Below are positions 18,383 through 26,039 of a stretch of DNA of 64,000 nt, one piece after another (the first letter of the stretch is position 1; each line of letters starts with the position of its first letter). The stretch is from Flavobacteriaceae bacterium PS02334 (GTDB taxonomy: Bacteria > Bacteroidota > Bacteroidia > Flavobacteriales > Flavobacteriaceae), in the NCBI GenBank assembly GCA_029959295.1, contig JASCOH010000004.1, positions 379,580 to 443,579 on the forward strand, given 5' to 3'. The translations under genes were made by a program, and so were the position numbers. A model generated the notes under the pieces. The model saw nothing but the letters and a program-made list of their open reading frames with translations. It searched no databases and was not told where the DNA came from.

Positions 18383-19420
18383 TTATTTGTTCTTGATAAG
18401 TTTCTTTGCAATTTCGTTCAGTTCTTTTCGGTTTTGATCTACAAAAGAAAGTCCGGATTGAATCAATTCATAAATGTTTTTGGCAGAAACATCGTCCATT
18501 TCAGAAGAAGCATTTTTTAAGGAAGGCATTAATCTGTAATAGTTTTTCGCATTTCTTGCGCCTAAAGTTTCATACATTTTTCTAATGTGATAATCAGTAG
18601 TTTCCACGTTTGCAGAAAGCAAGATGTCAATCAAAGGCTGAATCCATTTTACTTTTCCGGCATTTTCAAATTGCCTGAAAGTGTAAGGTTTTAAGACTTC
18701 TCCGGTTCCTACAGAAACAATAATCATATCGCTTATTTTAGGAAAATCAGGCTTAGACAAATCATTCAATATTTTAGAAAATTCAATTTTTCTCGCTTCC
18801 GCGTAAGCGCATAATGCGGGATTGTTGGCATAAACGCCTCCGTCGATCAGCGTAAATTCTTGTCCGTAAAACGATTTTATCTTTGCAGGCTCAAAGTAAG
18901 TAGGCGCGGCTGCAGTGGCTCGGCAGACATCTTTTACATAGAAATTTTCCAGATTTGATTCTGCTTCGTGGCTTGTGAAAAACTTGGCTTTTCGATGGAA
19001 AATATCATACGAAGTAATCAGGCTTGGTTTTATGAAGCTTTTGATTTGCAAACTTCCGAAGACTTCTTCCAGTTGTTTTTCTAATCCGCGCTGTGAAATC
19101 TTCTCGCTGAAAAGCCCAAACGGATTGATGATATGCTGCCAGAAAGAAACATTGAAAATCGTCTCGCCGCGTTTGGCATATAAATCTAAAGCCGTTTCTA
19201 CAGAATATTTGGCTTTGTTGTCATTGTCGGGAAAAAGCAGGATGGAAGCAAGGATGCCGCCAGTGCTTGTTCCTGCAATCAGGTCAAAATAATCCCCGAT
19301 TTTTGCCGTCGGATTATCCAGCTTTTGAAGCTGTTCCTCGATATATTTTAGGATTACACAAGTAATTATCCCGCGGATTCCTCCGCCATCGAGGCTTAAA
19401 ATTCTAATTTTTTTTGCCAT
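18383..19420 (-). CDS. patatin-like phospholipase
   Basis: This 345-residue enzyme has the patatin Ser-Asp dyad. The oxyanion motif DGGGIRG is at residues 11-17, the nucleophile is Ser52 in GTSTGG, and the Asp is in LIDGGVYANNP near residue 190. No signal peptide or membrane segment is evident, so it is cytoplasmic until released. It resembles the CapV-like patatins used as CBASS effectors, but no nucleotidyltransferase gene is present nearby. It is the last gene of a four-gene operon with an M15 peptidase, a lipoprotein and a small helical protein. I infer that it attacks membrane lipids during lysis or defence. Confidence 0.88.
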   Translation of the reverse strand: MAKKIRILSLDGGGIRGIITCVILKYIEEQLQKLDNPTAKIGDYFDLIAGTSTGGILASILLFPDNDNKAKYSVETALDLYAKRGETIFNVSFWQHIINPFGLFSEKISQRGLEKQLEEVFGSLQIKSFIKPSLITSYDIFHRKAKFFTSHEAESNLENFYVKDVCRATAAAPTYFEPAKIKSFYGQEFTLIDGGVYANNPALCAYAEARKIEFSKILNDLSKPDFPKISDMIIVSVGTGEVLKPYTFRQFENAGKVKWIQPLIDILLSANVETTDYHIRKMYETLGARNAKNYYRLMPSLKNASSEMDDVSAKNIYELIQSGLSFVDQNRKELNEIAKKLIKNK

Positions 19421-19492
19421 GGCTATTAGGTTTTAGGATCTAAAGTTTATGATTTAAGATTTGGGGTCTCGAATTCTAATTTTAGATGTGTG

Positions 19493-19813
19493 TTAAAGAC
19501 TTAAAATTACGGTTTGAAGCACCGTTTTAAAGATGCTGTTTTTAATAGTATTCAGTTTAATTTTTGATAAGCCTGCGCCTTGCAAGGCTTTTAGTGTCAC
19601 CAAATCTTGCTGGCTTTTCAACAGCCAAGCAAATTCGTCTTCCGTTAAGGAACCAGCTGCAAAAAGAATCGACCAGCGTTCTAATTTTTCTCTTGATTTT
19701 TCTAAGAAATCTTTTACGTCTTTTTGAATTTCTGGCTTGAATTCTGTGTATTTTTCGCCCAAAACTGTGATGAGGTTTTTGCGCAATTCTTCTAATAATT
19801 TTTCAATGTCCAT
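19493..19813 (-). CDS. small amphipathic helical protein in the M15-patatin operon
   Basis: The 106-residue product is almost entirely predicted helix. It has a charged N-terminal half (DVKDFLEKSREKLERW), a central SILFAAGSLTEDEFAWLLKSQQ segment and a hydrophobic C-terminal end (SIFKTVLQTVILSL) that could touch a membrane. I have seen similar small proteins next to M15 peptidases in Bacteroidota but know no function. It starts 5 bp after the lipoprotein gene. A holin-like or regulatory role is only a guess. Confidence 0.65.
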   Translation of the reverse strand: MDIEKLLEELRKNLITVLGEKYTEFKPEIQKDVKDFLEKSREKLERWSILFAAGSLTEDEFAWLLKSQQDLVTLKALQGAGLSKIKLNTIKNSIFKTVLQTVILSL

Positions 19814-19818
19814 GATTC

Positions 19819-20283
19819 TTAATTTTTAGAGATTAAATCCAGAAGGCTGTCTTTTGACTGCTTGTCTTTTTTGATTTCATATTGAATCAGTAAATCCATA
19901 GCTTCAAGTACTTGTTTTTTAGATTCTTCCAGGAAAACTGGCGTCAAAGTTTCTTTATCTTTCCATCTTTTGAAAAAACCGCCTAGAAGATTTTTTTCTT
20001 GGTCAGTCAAAATTGTCCACATGGCAAAAGTGATTTGATTATCGGGTTTGTTCTTTTCATATTCGGCCAATTTTTCAATATTGAGGAATAAAGCTTCAAT
20101 TTCCGCTTTGTTTTTAGAATACGACGTTGTTGCTTTGTCCATCAATTTTGATGTTTCGACTTTCAATTCTGTAGTTTTTTGATAAGAATATTGATCAAAA
20201 ACTGCTGTTCTCGTTGACTCGCAAGAAATTGTTGCGAAAGCAAATACAAGCATTAATGCTATTTTGTTTTTTAACTTCTTCAT
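19819..20283 (-). CDS. putative lipoprotein in the M15-patatin operon
   Basis: The 154-residue product has a signal with lipobox TISC (Cys21). A helical, charged mature part follows, with a Lys-rich C-terminus. It directly follows the M15 peptidase gene (1 bp gap). A lipoprotein beside an endolysin recalls o-spanins and colicin release lipoproteins, but it is longer than either and no family was recognised, so this is an analogy only. Confidence 0.65.
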   Translation of the reverse strand: MKKLKNKIALMLVFAFATISCESTRTAVFDQYSYQKTTELKVETSKLMDKATTSYSKNKAEIEALFLNIEKLAEYEKNKPDNQITFAMWTILTDQEKNLLGGFFKRWKDKETLTPVFLEESKKQVLEAMDLLIQYEIKKDKQSKDSLLDLISKN

Positions 20284-20284
20284 T

Positions 20285-20767
20285 TTATGCAGGATTTAAA
20301 ATTACGTAGCCTTGTTTGTCTTTTTTTAATTCGGATAACTTTTGCCAAGTCAGGTTTCTCTTTTCAAAGTGAGGCATGTCTTTGAAGGTTTTCCAATTTC
20401 CTCCCCATTCATAGCCGTGCTTTGCGAAAATTTTCACACATTCATACCAATCGGCCACTTTATCATTGTCCCAATCTTTTTTATTATCCCAAGAAGCGAC
20501 TTTATCGTCGATCATGAGGCAGATATCGACTGCAAAACCATAATTGTGGATGGATTGCCCACCTTTTGCATTGGTGATTTTTTTGCCAGGCTTAGTTCTT
20601 CCTTGGGCGTACATATCATTCTGTTCTTCAATGGTTCTAAGGCCTTGCGTGATTCTTACTTTTGCTTTTCCGGTCAGGGCAAGATCGCATTCTTCGATGA
20701 TTTGAGTTACTTCGTCTCGAATACTCGGATGAAGCAGGGCGATTCTTTGTTTAGTAGGTTTGTCCAT
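20285..20767 (-). CDS. M15-family peptidoglycan peptidase, endolysin-like
   Basis: The 160-residue protein is a single-domain L,D- or D,D-peptidase of the VanY/Ply500 type. The zinc site is visible as His74 and Asp81 (SIHNYGFAVD) and His133 in MPHFE, with the early RITQGLRTIEEQNDMYAQGR segment. There is no signal peptide, as in phage endolysins that need help to cross the membrane. It is the first gene of the operon ending with the patatin. Its promoter carries the same 13-bp motif as the toxin operon and the S24 repressor, so it is likely to be switched on together with them. Confidence 0.9.
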   Translation of the reverse strand: MDKPTKQRIALLHPSIRDEVTQIIEECDLALTGKAKVRITQGLRTIEEQNDMYAQGRTKPGKKITNAKGGQSIHNYGFAVDICLMIDDKVASWDNKKDWDNDKVADWYECVKIFAKHGYEWGGNWKTFKDMPHFEKRNLTWQKLSELKKDKQGYVILNPA

Positions 20768-20790
20768 AGTATTATTTTTTAATTACAATA

Positions 20791-20842
20791 CAAATATAGA
20801 AGAAAATAATCTTTTAAACAAATATAAATAAGATTATTTTCT
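20791..20842 (-). promoter_or_regulatory. promoter and operator-like inverted repeat of the M15-patatin operon
   Basis: On the minus strand TTTG (20819-20822) and TATATTTG (20791-20798) are 20 bp apart, a textbook Bacteroidota promoter. A perfect 13-bp inverted repeat surrounds it: AGAAAATAATCTT at 20801-20813 and AAGATTATTTTCT at 20830-20842, with 16 bp between. The first arm lies between the -33 and -7 boxes, where a repressor would block transcription. The start codon follows the -7 box by 24 bp. Confidence 0.75.
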
Positions 20843-20982
20843 ATTAATGTTTTATTTTTTATTGTAGAAGGGCTAGTCTTGTTAATTTATTAAATGTACT
20901 ATTTTTTGTGTTTTGTAAGGGTTTTTATTTTGATTGTAATTGAAATTATAAATAAGCGCTGTGTTGCCCTATTTTCAACCAT

Positions 20983-21234
20983 CTGTAAGTGCGAAATCAA
21001 TTGCTGTAAGTGCGAAATTTTTAACTGTAGGAAAGAAATCTATAACTTTTGGCACGAAATTAATAACTGGGAGTGAGAAGTGTTTTGCTGTAAGAAAGAA
21101 ATCAATTTCTTAAGGCGAGAAAACAACAACTGGATGTGCGAAGTCAATCATTGTAAAGGCGAAACTGTTGATTAATGAAGCGAAATGCGCGACTTTGAAG
21201 GCGAAGATTTTTTCTGAAAGCGAGAAATAATTTC
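20983..21234. repeat. degenerate tandem array of twelve 21-bp units
   Basis: Twelve consecutive units of exactly 21 bp, with loose consensus CTGTAAGTGCGAAATCAATxx, fill most of the 586-bp region between the M15 operon and the next gene. The GAA at unit positions 11-13 is conserved in all copies. One frame reads as CKCEINC-like heptapeptides but is broken by stops at 21074-21076 and later, so I do not call a gene. Confidence 0.85.
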
Positions 21235-21291
21235 CTTTTTGATGCAAGTGACTTGTTGGCTCTTTATATAGTTCTTGATTTTAGGGAAAAG

Positions 21292-21320
21292 AAAAAATCC
21301 CAGTGGTGCTGGGACTTTTT
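21292..21320 (-). terminator. terminator downstream of the 231-residue gene
   Basis: TCCCAG and CTGGGA pair around TGGTG. On the minus strand the stem is followed by six T. It lies 34 bp behind the stop of the gene at 21354-22049. Confidence 0.75.
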
Positions 21321-21353
21321 AGATTTAAGTTTTAGTTTCGCTGTTTGTGTAAA

Positions 21354-22049
21354 TCAATTTCCGTTAATGGCTTTTGTGATTTTATTAAAGCTGAAAAGAT
21401 TTTGATGGACTGGGTTTCCTCTATAAAAACTGCGAGAAAGCTTGCAGATGCTGATTATTTTGTCATAGATTTCATTGAAGGCGTCAATGGCTTCGCGGGT
21501 TACTAATTTTTTTGCTCCTTTGTGGAATTCTTGGATGATGTCAGATTCTTTTAAGGTATCTGCGCAGGCTTCGATCTCGTTTAAAGTGGCTTCGGATGTT
21601 CCTTTTTCTATGATTTCGGCTTTGATTTCAGGGGTAATGTTTGTTTTAAACTCGAAAAGCAGATCGATGAGTGCTTCTTGGTCATGGTTTGAGTTTGCGG
21701 CGGTGTAATAAGTCGTGAATCCTAAAAGGCTTAAGAGTTCGGCTCTTCTGGCGGGGGCTTTCTTAAAGTCTTCGCTGATTTGGATTTTTAATTCGGAGAG
21801 GTTTTTCAGGGCCTTTTTTTGGATGGAATATACTATTGCTGTGGCTTGGCGAAGGTCTTTTGCGCTGTCAAGGCCAAGATAGGTTTGGACGGTTTGGTTG
21901 ATTTCTTCTTCTAGTTGCTGAAAAAAGACATCGGTCCAGTTGGAGCGTTTTGTTTGCAAAAATTCTTTTTTGAGGACTGCATTTTTAAGGATGACGCTCG
22001 ATGCGATGATCATCTCGATGTCTTTAACGGTGTAACGGCGGTTGTTCAT
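21354..22049 (-). CDS. hypothetical protein, 231 residues
   Basis: No family recognised. The protein is mostly helical and soluble. Its N-terminus (NNRRYTVKDIEMIIASSVILKNA) is followed by several charged helices, and no signal peptide or catalytic motif is seen. It lies between the lysis-like operon and the last toxin module of the island, on the same strand. It has its own terminator and lacks the shared 13-bp operator motif. Codon use looks like the core genome, so its link to the island is uncertain. Confidence 0.6.
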   Translation of the reverse strand: MNNRRYTVKDIEMIIASSVILKNAVLKKEFLQTKRSNWTDVFFQQLEEEINQTVQTYLGLDSAKDLRQATAIVYSIQKKALKNLSELKIQISEDFKKAPARRAELLSLLGFTTYYTAANSNHDQEALIDLLFEFKTNITPEIKAEIIEKGTSEATLNEIEACADTLKESDIIQEFHKGAKKLVTREAIDAFNEIYDKIISICKLSRSFYRGNPVHQNLFSFNKITKAINGN

Positions 22050-22157
22050 ATTGCGTATATTTAAGTTTAACTTCTGCTTTTCGATACAATTAAAGTGGTG
22101 GCGATTGTAAGTGATAAATGTATGTAAATTTTTTGAAGTACAAATTATTGGAAATGA

Positions 22158-22182
22158 AAAAGCTACTGGTTAGAGTAGCTTT
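22158..22182 (-). terminator. module-end hairpin 5 of the toxin array
   Basis: AAAAGCTACT at 22158-22167 and AGTAGCTTT at 22174-22182 pair around GGTTAG. It is the last of five nearly identical hairpins, each sitting just behind an immunity gene. Confidence 0.8.
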
Positions 22183-22190
22183 AAATTCTA

Positions 22191-22526
22191 TTATAAATCC
22201 TTTAGTTTAATGACAAACTCTTTTTTATTATATTTATCAAGAGTGAAAACTATTTTTTGATAGTATACATTAAAATAATTAAATAATTCTTTGTTTGAAT
22301 AAAACGGAATGTAATATCCCTCAAATAAGGCATTAAAATTATATTCTGGATGTTGTAGAATCCATTCAAATACTTCTTTCTGCTCTTTTATTATGTCTAA
22401 TTTTAACTTAGATATATCAATATCATTAGTAGCATGTTTATAGAAATCCTTTACTTCTTTAATACCCTTTACATCTTTGTTAAATATAGCCCCATGTATT
22501 GCTTCTATTAATCTTTTTTCTTCCAT
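22191..22526 (-). CDS. putative immunity protein of toxin module 5
   Basis: The 111-residue acidic, helical protein follows its toxin tip by 2 bp and is followed by the module-end hairpin. This position is the same as in the other modules, so it probably protects against that tip. No immunity family is recognised by eye. The call rests on position, size and lack of a signal peptide. Confidence 0.65.
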   Translation of the reverse strand: MEEKRLIEAIHGAIFNKDVKGIKEVKDFYKHATNDIDISKLKLDIIKEQKEVFEWILQHPEYNFNALFEGYYIPFYSNKELFNYFNVYYQKIVFTLDKYNKKEFVIKLKDL

Positions 22527-22528
22527 GA

Positions 22529-23083
22529 CTAAAATCCTCTATTAAATATTATATCTTCTTTATTATTTGTCCCTATTGAAAAATAACCTCGATTGCTAAT
22601 TTCATCAAGCATATTTTTCTTAACACTCTCAAAATTCGGTCTGTAATGTCCACTACTATTAGAAATTTCTTTAATTATTCCTTTCTCAATTATAATATCT
22701 CCTGCTGCAGCAACATTTTCGCCAGATAAGAAACTTGAATGATGGAACTTACCATATTCACTAGACATCGAAATGTAAATTTCTCCCTTTTCAGACATTA
22801 CATAAATAGCTTTATTGGATATAATAGCTTCACCATCAATATTAATTTCAACACTTCCTGTAGTTTCAAAAAGCTTTCCTTTGTTATTCACAATTTTATC
22901 ATGCTGTATGAAAATCTCGTATGGGGCTCTTTCCGAATCATTAAGGTATGCAACATTTTTTTCGAATGTTACCTTAGAACCTTTTTTATAAATATTTTCA
23001 AGTTGTCTTAGTTCTTTAAATAATCTTTTTGAAGCTCCAATTTTATCAAAATATTTATATGTATCATCAATAATCTCATCTAA
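22529..23083 (-). CDS. displaced toxin C-terminal tip, module 5 (no start codon of its own)
   Basis: The open frame runs in phase from the linker copy at 23084-23224 into 184 residues of tip without a convincing ATG. It therefore looks like a displaced C-terminal cassette rather than a free gene. The tip contains AIYVMSEKGEIYIS, KFHHSSFLSGENVAAAGDI and SNSSGHYRPNFESV. I associate that combination (HHSSF.SG..V..AG...SGHYRP) with C-terminal domains of many polymorphic toxins and secreted effectors, but I cannot name the activity. It would become active if recombined onto the main toxin through the shared linker. Confidence 0.7.
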   Translation of the reverse strand, partial: LDEIIDDTYKYFDKIGASKRLFKELRQLENIYKKGSKVTFEKNVAYLNDSERAPYEIFIQHDKIVNNKGKLFETTGSVEINIDGEAIISNKAIYVMSEKGEIYISMSSEYGKFHHSSFLSGENVAAAGDIIIEKGIIKEISNSSGHYRPNFESVKKNMLDEISNRGYFSIGTNNKEDIIFNRGF

Positions 23084-23224
23084 ATGCTCTGCAAACTCAT
23101 CAATCTCCTCCAGCTTTTTTTTGTTTTTTACAGTTTTCCTATATTCTGCTAAAACGGTTCTGGCTTCGCTGGCTTTTTGGGTTAAGATTTTGGTTGATAA
23201 AACATCGGCTCCTAAAGTACAAAT
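23084..23224 (-). repeat. toxin linker copy, module 5 (141 bp, in frame)
   Basis: 47 codons from ICTLGADVLSTKIL to EIDEFAEH, matching residues 540-586 of the main toxin nearly base for base. The frame continues intact into the module 5 tip. Confidence 0.9.
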
Positions 23225-23236
23225 TAATGGAAATGC

Positions 23237-23262
23237 AAAAGCTACTGTTTTAGAGTAGCTTT
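23237..23262 (-). terminator. module-end hairpin 4
   Basis: AAAAGCTACT and AGTAGCTTT pair around a seven-base loop. It lies between immunity gene 4 and the next linker copy. Confidence 0.8.
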
Positions 23263-23268
23263 AATAAA

Positions 23269-23535
23269 TCAGTCTTCAATTTCTATATAACCATGTGGTG
23301 TTATAATGTACATTAATTTCAATTCTTTGGCATCAATAAAAACAGTATGTTTTATTGGAAAATCACTTAAAAAATCCAAATCGTAAGTGACTAAATGCAT
23401 TGCTCTTCGAGTTCCGTCTCTCACAAGACCTTGCTCTTTATAAGTTAGATAATCTAAAGTTTTCTTAATGTATTGAGTATCTTTTTTATCTAAATAATGC
23501 CTTACTTTCTCTAATATTTCATCTTTTTTATTCAT
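23269..23535 (-). CDS. immunity protein of metallopeptidase module 4
   Basis: The 88-residue protein is a paralogue of the immunity protein at 25295-25558. Both share the RDGT(R/K) and HLV(T/S)Y segments and the identical end ITPHGYIEIED, while their N-terminal halves differ. It lies 5 bp behind a metallopeptidase toxin tip that is itself a sister of the tip in module 2, so toxin and antidote have diverged together. No signal peptide, so it acts in the cytoplasm. Confidence 0.75.
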   Translation of the reverse strand: MNKKDEILEKVRHYLDKKDTQYIKKTLDYLTYKEQGLVRDGTRRAMHLVTYDLDFLSDFPIKHTVFIDAKELKLMYIITPHGYIEIED

Positions 23536-23540
23536 AATTT

Positions 23541-24014
23541 TTATTGTGGTATTTTGATTTTTCTTTTTTCTAATTCGATTGTATATATATCAAAATGAAT
23601 TTCATTATGAAATAATTCTTTACTATTGAATTTCTGTTCTTTTGCATGTTTTTTAATTTTTTCATATACATATTTTTCTCGTTTGTATGATCTAATAGCA
23701 TTTGCATCTGTTTGCAAAGTGCCAACTACTTGTGCATCTTCTAAATATTTAGATTTACCTAGAGAAAAGCATTCATCAGCATGCATTGTTTCATGAAAAA
23801 GAAAATATTTTGTTACATCTTTTTTATGTCTTATCGTATTTGTTGTAGCATCAAATTGTGCTAGAATACTTGGATGTCCAAAATCTTCAACTAACTCAAG
23901 TTTGGTGCCGTACTTTTTGAATATCATTTTTGCCCAATCTTCAATTTCACTTTTCGACAATATTCTTCCGCCATATAATCCAATTTCATCACCATTTCTT
24001 GCAATATTATCCAA
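23541..24014 (-). CDS. displaced metallopeptidase toxin tip, module 4
   Basis: The 157-residue frame carries a zincin site HETMHADE (HExxH) and the N-terminal region RILSKSEIEDWAKMIFKKYGTKLELVED, as in Tox-MPTase4-type metallopeptidase toxins. The first codon is TTG (Leu of HLD/QLD). The frame continues in phase upstream into the 141-bp linker, so this is a displaced tip without its own start. About 97 residues are nearly identical to the module 2 tip; the rest is different. Probably silent until joined to the main toxin. Confidence 0.78.
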   Translation of the reverse strand: MDNIARNGDEIGLYGGRILSKSEIEDWAKMIFKKYGTKLELVEDFGHPSILAQFDATTNTIRHKKDVTKYFLFHETMHADECFSLGKSKYLEDAQVVGTLQTDANAIRSYKREKYVYEKIKKHAKEQKFNSKELFHNEIHFDIYTIELEKRKIKIPQ

Positions 24015-24155
24015 TTGCTCTGCAAACTCATCAATTTCCTCAAGCTTTTTTTTGTTTTTTACAGTTTTCCTATATTCTGCTAAAACGGTTCTGGCTTCAC
24101 TAGCTTTTTGGGTTAATATTTTGGTTGATAAAACATTGGCTCCTAAAGTACAAAT
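24015..24155 (-). repeat. toxin linker copy, module 4 (141 bp, in frame)
   Basis: Matches residues 540-586 of the main toxin. The frame is intact into the module 4 tip. An in-frame stop lies upstream in the hairpin loop, which closes the frame. Confidence 0.9.
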
Positions 24156-24167
24156 TAATGGAAATGA

Positions 24168-24193
24168 AAAAGCTACTGGTTAGAGTAGCTTTT
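24168..24193 (-). terminator. module-end hairpin 3
   Basis: AAAAGCTACT and AGTAGCTTTT pair perfectly around GGTTAG, just behind immunity gene 3. Confidence 0.8.
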
Positions 24194-24197
24194 CTAT

Positions 24198-24623
24198 TTA
24201 AGTGAATCTAATTTCTATAACATTTTCATCTTTAGGATCGTAAAACTTATTGTATAAAGACATGGCTCGAACTAGATTTTTTTCTTTCTTAAATTCAGGA
24301 TGTTTTGAATTAGCGAGATATTTTTTTTCTTTATATGTAATTTCTACATATATATCTTTGTCAGAGGCATTTCTAAAGCTAGGTGATTCGGAATCGATAT
24401 GTTTCTCTAAAACTGAGCTAAGAAGATCTTTTTCTAATTTAGTAAGGATAAAGTTTTGGGCTTTCATTATTTTTATTGAAAGTGGATTTTCTTTTCCTAA
24501 TAGAATTATTAAAAAAGCATTAATGGCGTAATGACCTGTTTTTTTGTAAAAGGTCTCGTAATCTTCTAAAAATGTTTCACTTAATATAAAAATGTTGTTT
24601 TTATAAATACTTAAATCTTTCAT
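24198..24623 (-). CDS. putative immunity protein of toxin module 3
   Basis: The 141-residue soluble protein starts 1 bp after the frameshifted tip of module 3 and ends 4 bp before the module-end hairpin. It is mostly helical with a late strand-rich part (DIYVEITYKEKKYLANS). No family recognised. The immunity role is inferred from its place. It is intact although its toxin is broken, as would be expected if loss of immunity is costly and loss of toxin is not. Confidence 0.65.
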   Translation of the reverse strand: MKDLSIYKNNIFILSETFLEDYETFYKKTGHYAINAFLIILLGKENPLSIKIMKAQNFILTKLEKDLLSSVLEKHIDSESPSFRNASDKDIYVEITYKEKKYLANSKHPEFKKEKNLVRAMSLYNKFYDPKDENVIEIRFT

Positions 24624-24624
24624 T

Positions 24625-25111
24625 TTATTTGTAAATTATAATATTAATATTTGTAAATTCGTCTATAAAGACACTTGCGTTATTATCAATTTTTGAAATC
24701 CCTTTAGCTTCCATTAGGCTATAAAAACTAGTAGATTTTAGAGCCTTTATTTTATCTCCATTTTGGTTAAATACTTTCCAAAATTGCTTGTATCCATTGG
24801 CTGAACCTCCGGGATAAAGAGGTGATTCATTCCAACTTGCGGTGGCGCCTTTTATTTTTAAAAATATTGAAGGATTCGTCCACAAAATGTTTTCCGAATC
24901 CTTTACCGAGTAAATTATCGGGAATCCTAAAATCACAACTTATGAAATTATAGTCATCAAGATCCATTCGATTAAGTTTGCTTTCAGGAAAATCTATAAA
25001 TTTCCATTCGATTTTTTTTGTATAAATTGAAATTTCATAACTTATGCCATTATGCAATTTTATTTCTTTTTTAATTAATCGATTTGGTATATATTCTAAA
25101 ACCTCATCCAA
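24625..25111 (-). pseudogene. frameshifted displaced toxin tip, module 3
   Basis: Two overlapping frames must be joined to read a full tip. The first reads LDEVLEYIPNRLIKKEIKLH through GKGFGKHFVDESFNIFKNK. The second takes over at KGATASWNESPLYPGGSANG and runs to the end at 24625. The junction is a run of four A on the coding strand (24850-24853 on the plus strand). One A fewer would restore the frame. The linker upstream is also shifted by one base. The toxin activity is not recognised. Confidence 0.7.
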
Positions 25112-25251
25112 ATGCTCTGCAAACTCATCAATCTCCTCAAGCTTTTTTTTGTTTTTACGGTCTGCCTGTATTCTGCTAAAACAGTTCTAGCTTCTCCGGC
25201 TTTCTGGGTTAATATTTTGGTTGATAAAACATCGGCTCCTAAAGTACAAAT
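25112..25251 (-). repeat. toxin linker copy, module 3 (140 bp, shifted by one base)
   Basis: Same linker as the others, but one T is missing from the second T run near 25152, so the frame is broken between linker and tip. Confidence 0.88.
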
Positions 25252-25264
25252 TATTGGAAATGAA

Positions 25265-25288
25265 AAAGCTACTGGTTAGAGTAGCTTT
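25265..25288 (-). terminator. module-end hairpin 2
   Basis: AAAGCTACT and AGTAGCTTT pair around GGTTAG behind immunity gene 2. Confidence 0.8.
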
Positions 25289-25294
25289 AATAAA

Positions 25295-25558
25295 TCAGTC
25301 TTCAATTTCTATGTAACCATGTGGAGTAATTATATACAACAAATCATTAGTTTTTGCATCCACAAAAACAGTATGAAGAATTAAATTGTCACTTTCAATA
25401 TCTAGGTAATACGAAACTAAATGTAAATCCTTTTTTGTGCCATCACGAATTAATCCATCTTCTTCGTATTTAAGATATTTAAGGCTGTTTTCAATATAAT
25501 TGATTTTTTTATTGTCTATCGTTTTTTGAACTTTTTTTAAAATTTCTTGTTTACTCAT
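25295..25558 (-). CDS. immunity protein of metallopeptidase module 2
   Basis: The 87-residue protein is the sister of the immunity protein at 23269-23535, with the same RDGTK, HLVSY and ITPHGYIEIED segments and a different N-terminal half. It follows a metallopeptidase tip by 4 bp. The two DNA copies are nearly identical at their 3' ends and hairpins but differ in the middle, as expected if recombination homogenises the edges. Confidence 0.75.
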   Translation of the reverse strand: MSKQEILKKVQKTIDNKKINYIENSLKYLKYEEDGLIRDGTKKDLHLVSYYLDIESDNLILHTVFVDAKTNDLLYIITPHGYIEIED

Positions 25559-25562
25559 GATT

Positions 25563-26039
25563 TTATTTTTTTGGTATTGAAATATTGTTCATTTCTAAAT
25601 TATATAAATGTGTATCAAAATATCTCCAATTATGTAGTAATTCTTCTCTATTAAATCCTTGTTCTTTTGCCTGTTCAACAATTTTATCATGCACATATTT
25701 TTCTCTTTTATATGTTCTTAAAAGGTTAGCATCAGTAATTGGTGTTCCTTTAATGTGTACATCTTCTAAATATTTAAGCTTTCCTATCGAAAAACATTCA
25801 TCAGCATGCATTGTTTCATGAAAAAGAAAATATTTTGTTACATCTTTTTTATGTCTTATCGTATTTGTTGTAGCATCAAATTGTGCTAGAATACTTGGAT
25901 GTCCAAAATCTTCAACTAACTCAAGTTTGGTGCCGTACTTTTTGAATATCATTTTTGCCCAATCTTCAATTTCACTCTTCGACAATATTCTTCCGCCATA
26001 TAATCCAATTTCATCACCATTTCTTGCAATATTATCCAA
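25563..26039 (-). CDS. displaced metallopeptidase toxin tip, module 2
   Basis: The 158-residue frame has the zincin motif HETMHADE and the same first 97 residues as the module 4 tip (RILSKSEIEDW ... CFS.GK.KYLED). It then has a different C-terminal part (HIKGTPITDANLLRTYKREK and on). It begins at a TTG and has no start codon. The linker upstream carries one extra T, so linker and tip are out of phase. The most likely state is a silent cassette of the Tox-MPTase4 type. Confidence 0.75.
   Translation of the reverse strand: MDNIARNGDEIGLYGGRILSKSEIEDWAKMIFKKYGTKLELVEDFGHPSILAQFDATTNTIRHKKDVTKYFLFHETMHADECFSIGKLKYLEDVHIKGTPITDANLLRTYKREKYVHDKIVEQAKEQGFNREELLHNWRYFDTHLYNLEMNNISIPKK

Noticed and set aside
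18383-20767. CBASS anti-phage system because of the patatin
   Set aside because: No CD-NTase, ubiquitin-like ligase or HORMA gene is nearby, and the partners are a peptidase and a lipoprotein.
18383-20767. Remnant prophage because of the endolysin-like M15 peptidase
   Set aside because: No phage structural, integrase or packaging genes are seen, and no attachment site was found. A domesticated phage lysis gene remains possible.
20894-21076. 60-residue ORF in the first 21-bp array
   Set aside because: The frame is only the repeat read in one phase; it ends inside the array and has no promoter or family match.
20983-21234. CRISPR array
   Set aside because: Units follow each other without spacers, the period is only 21 bp and no cas gene is present.
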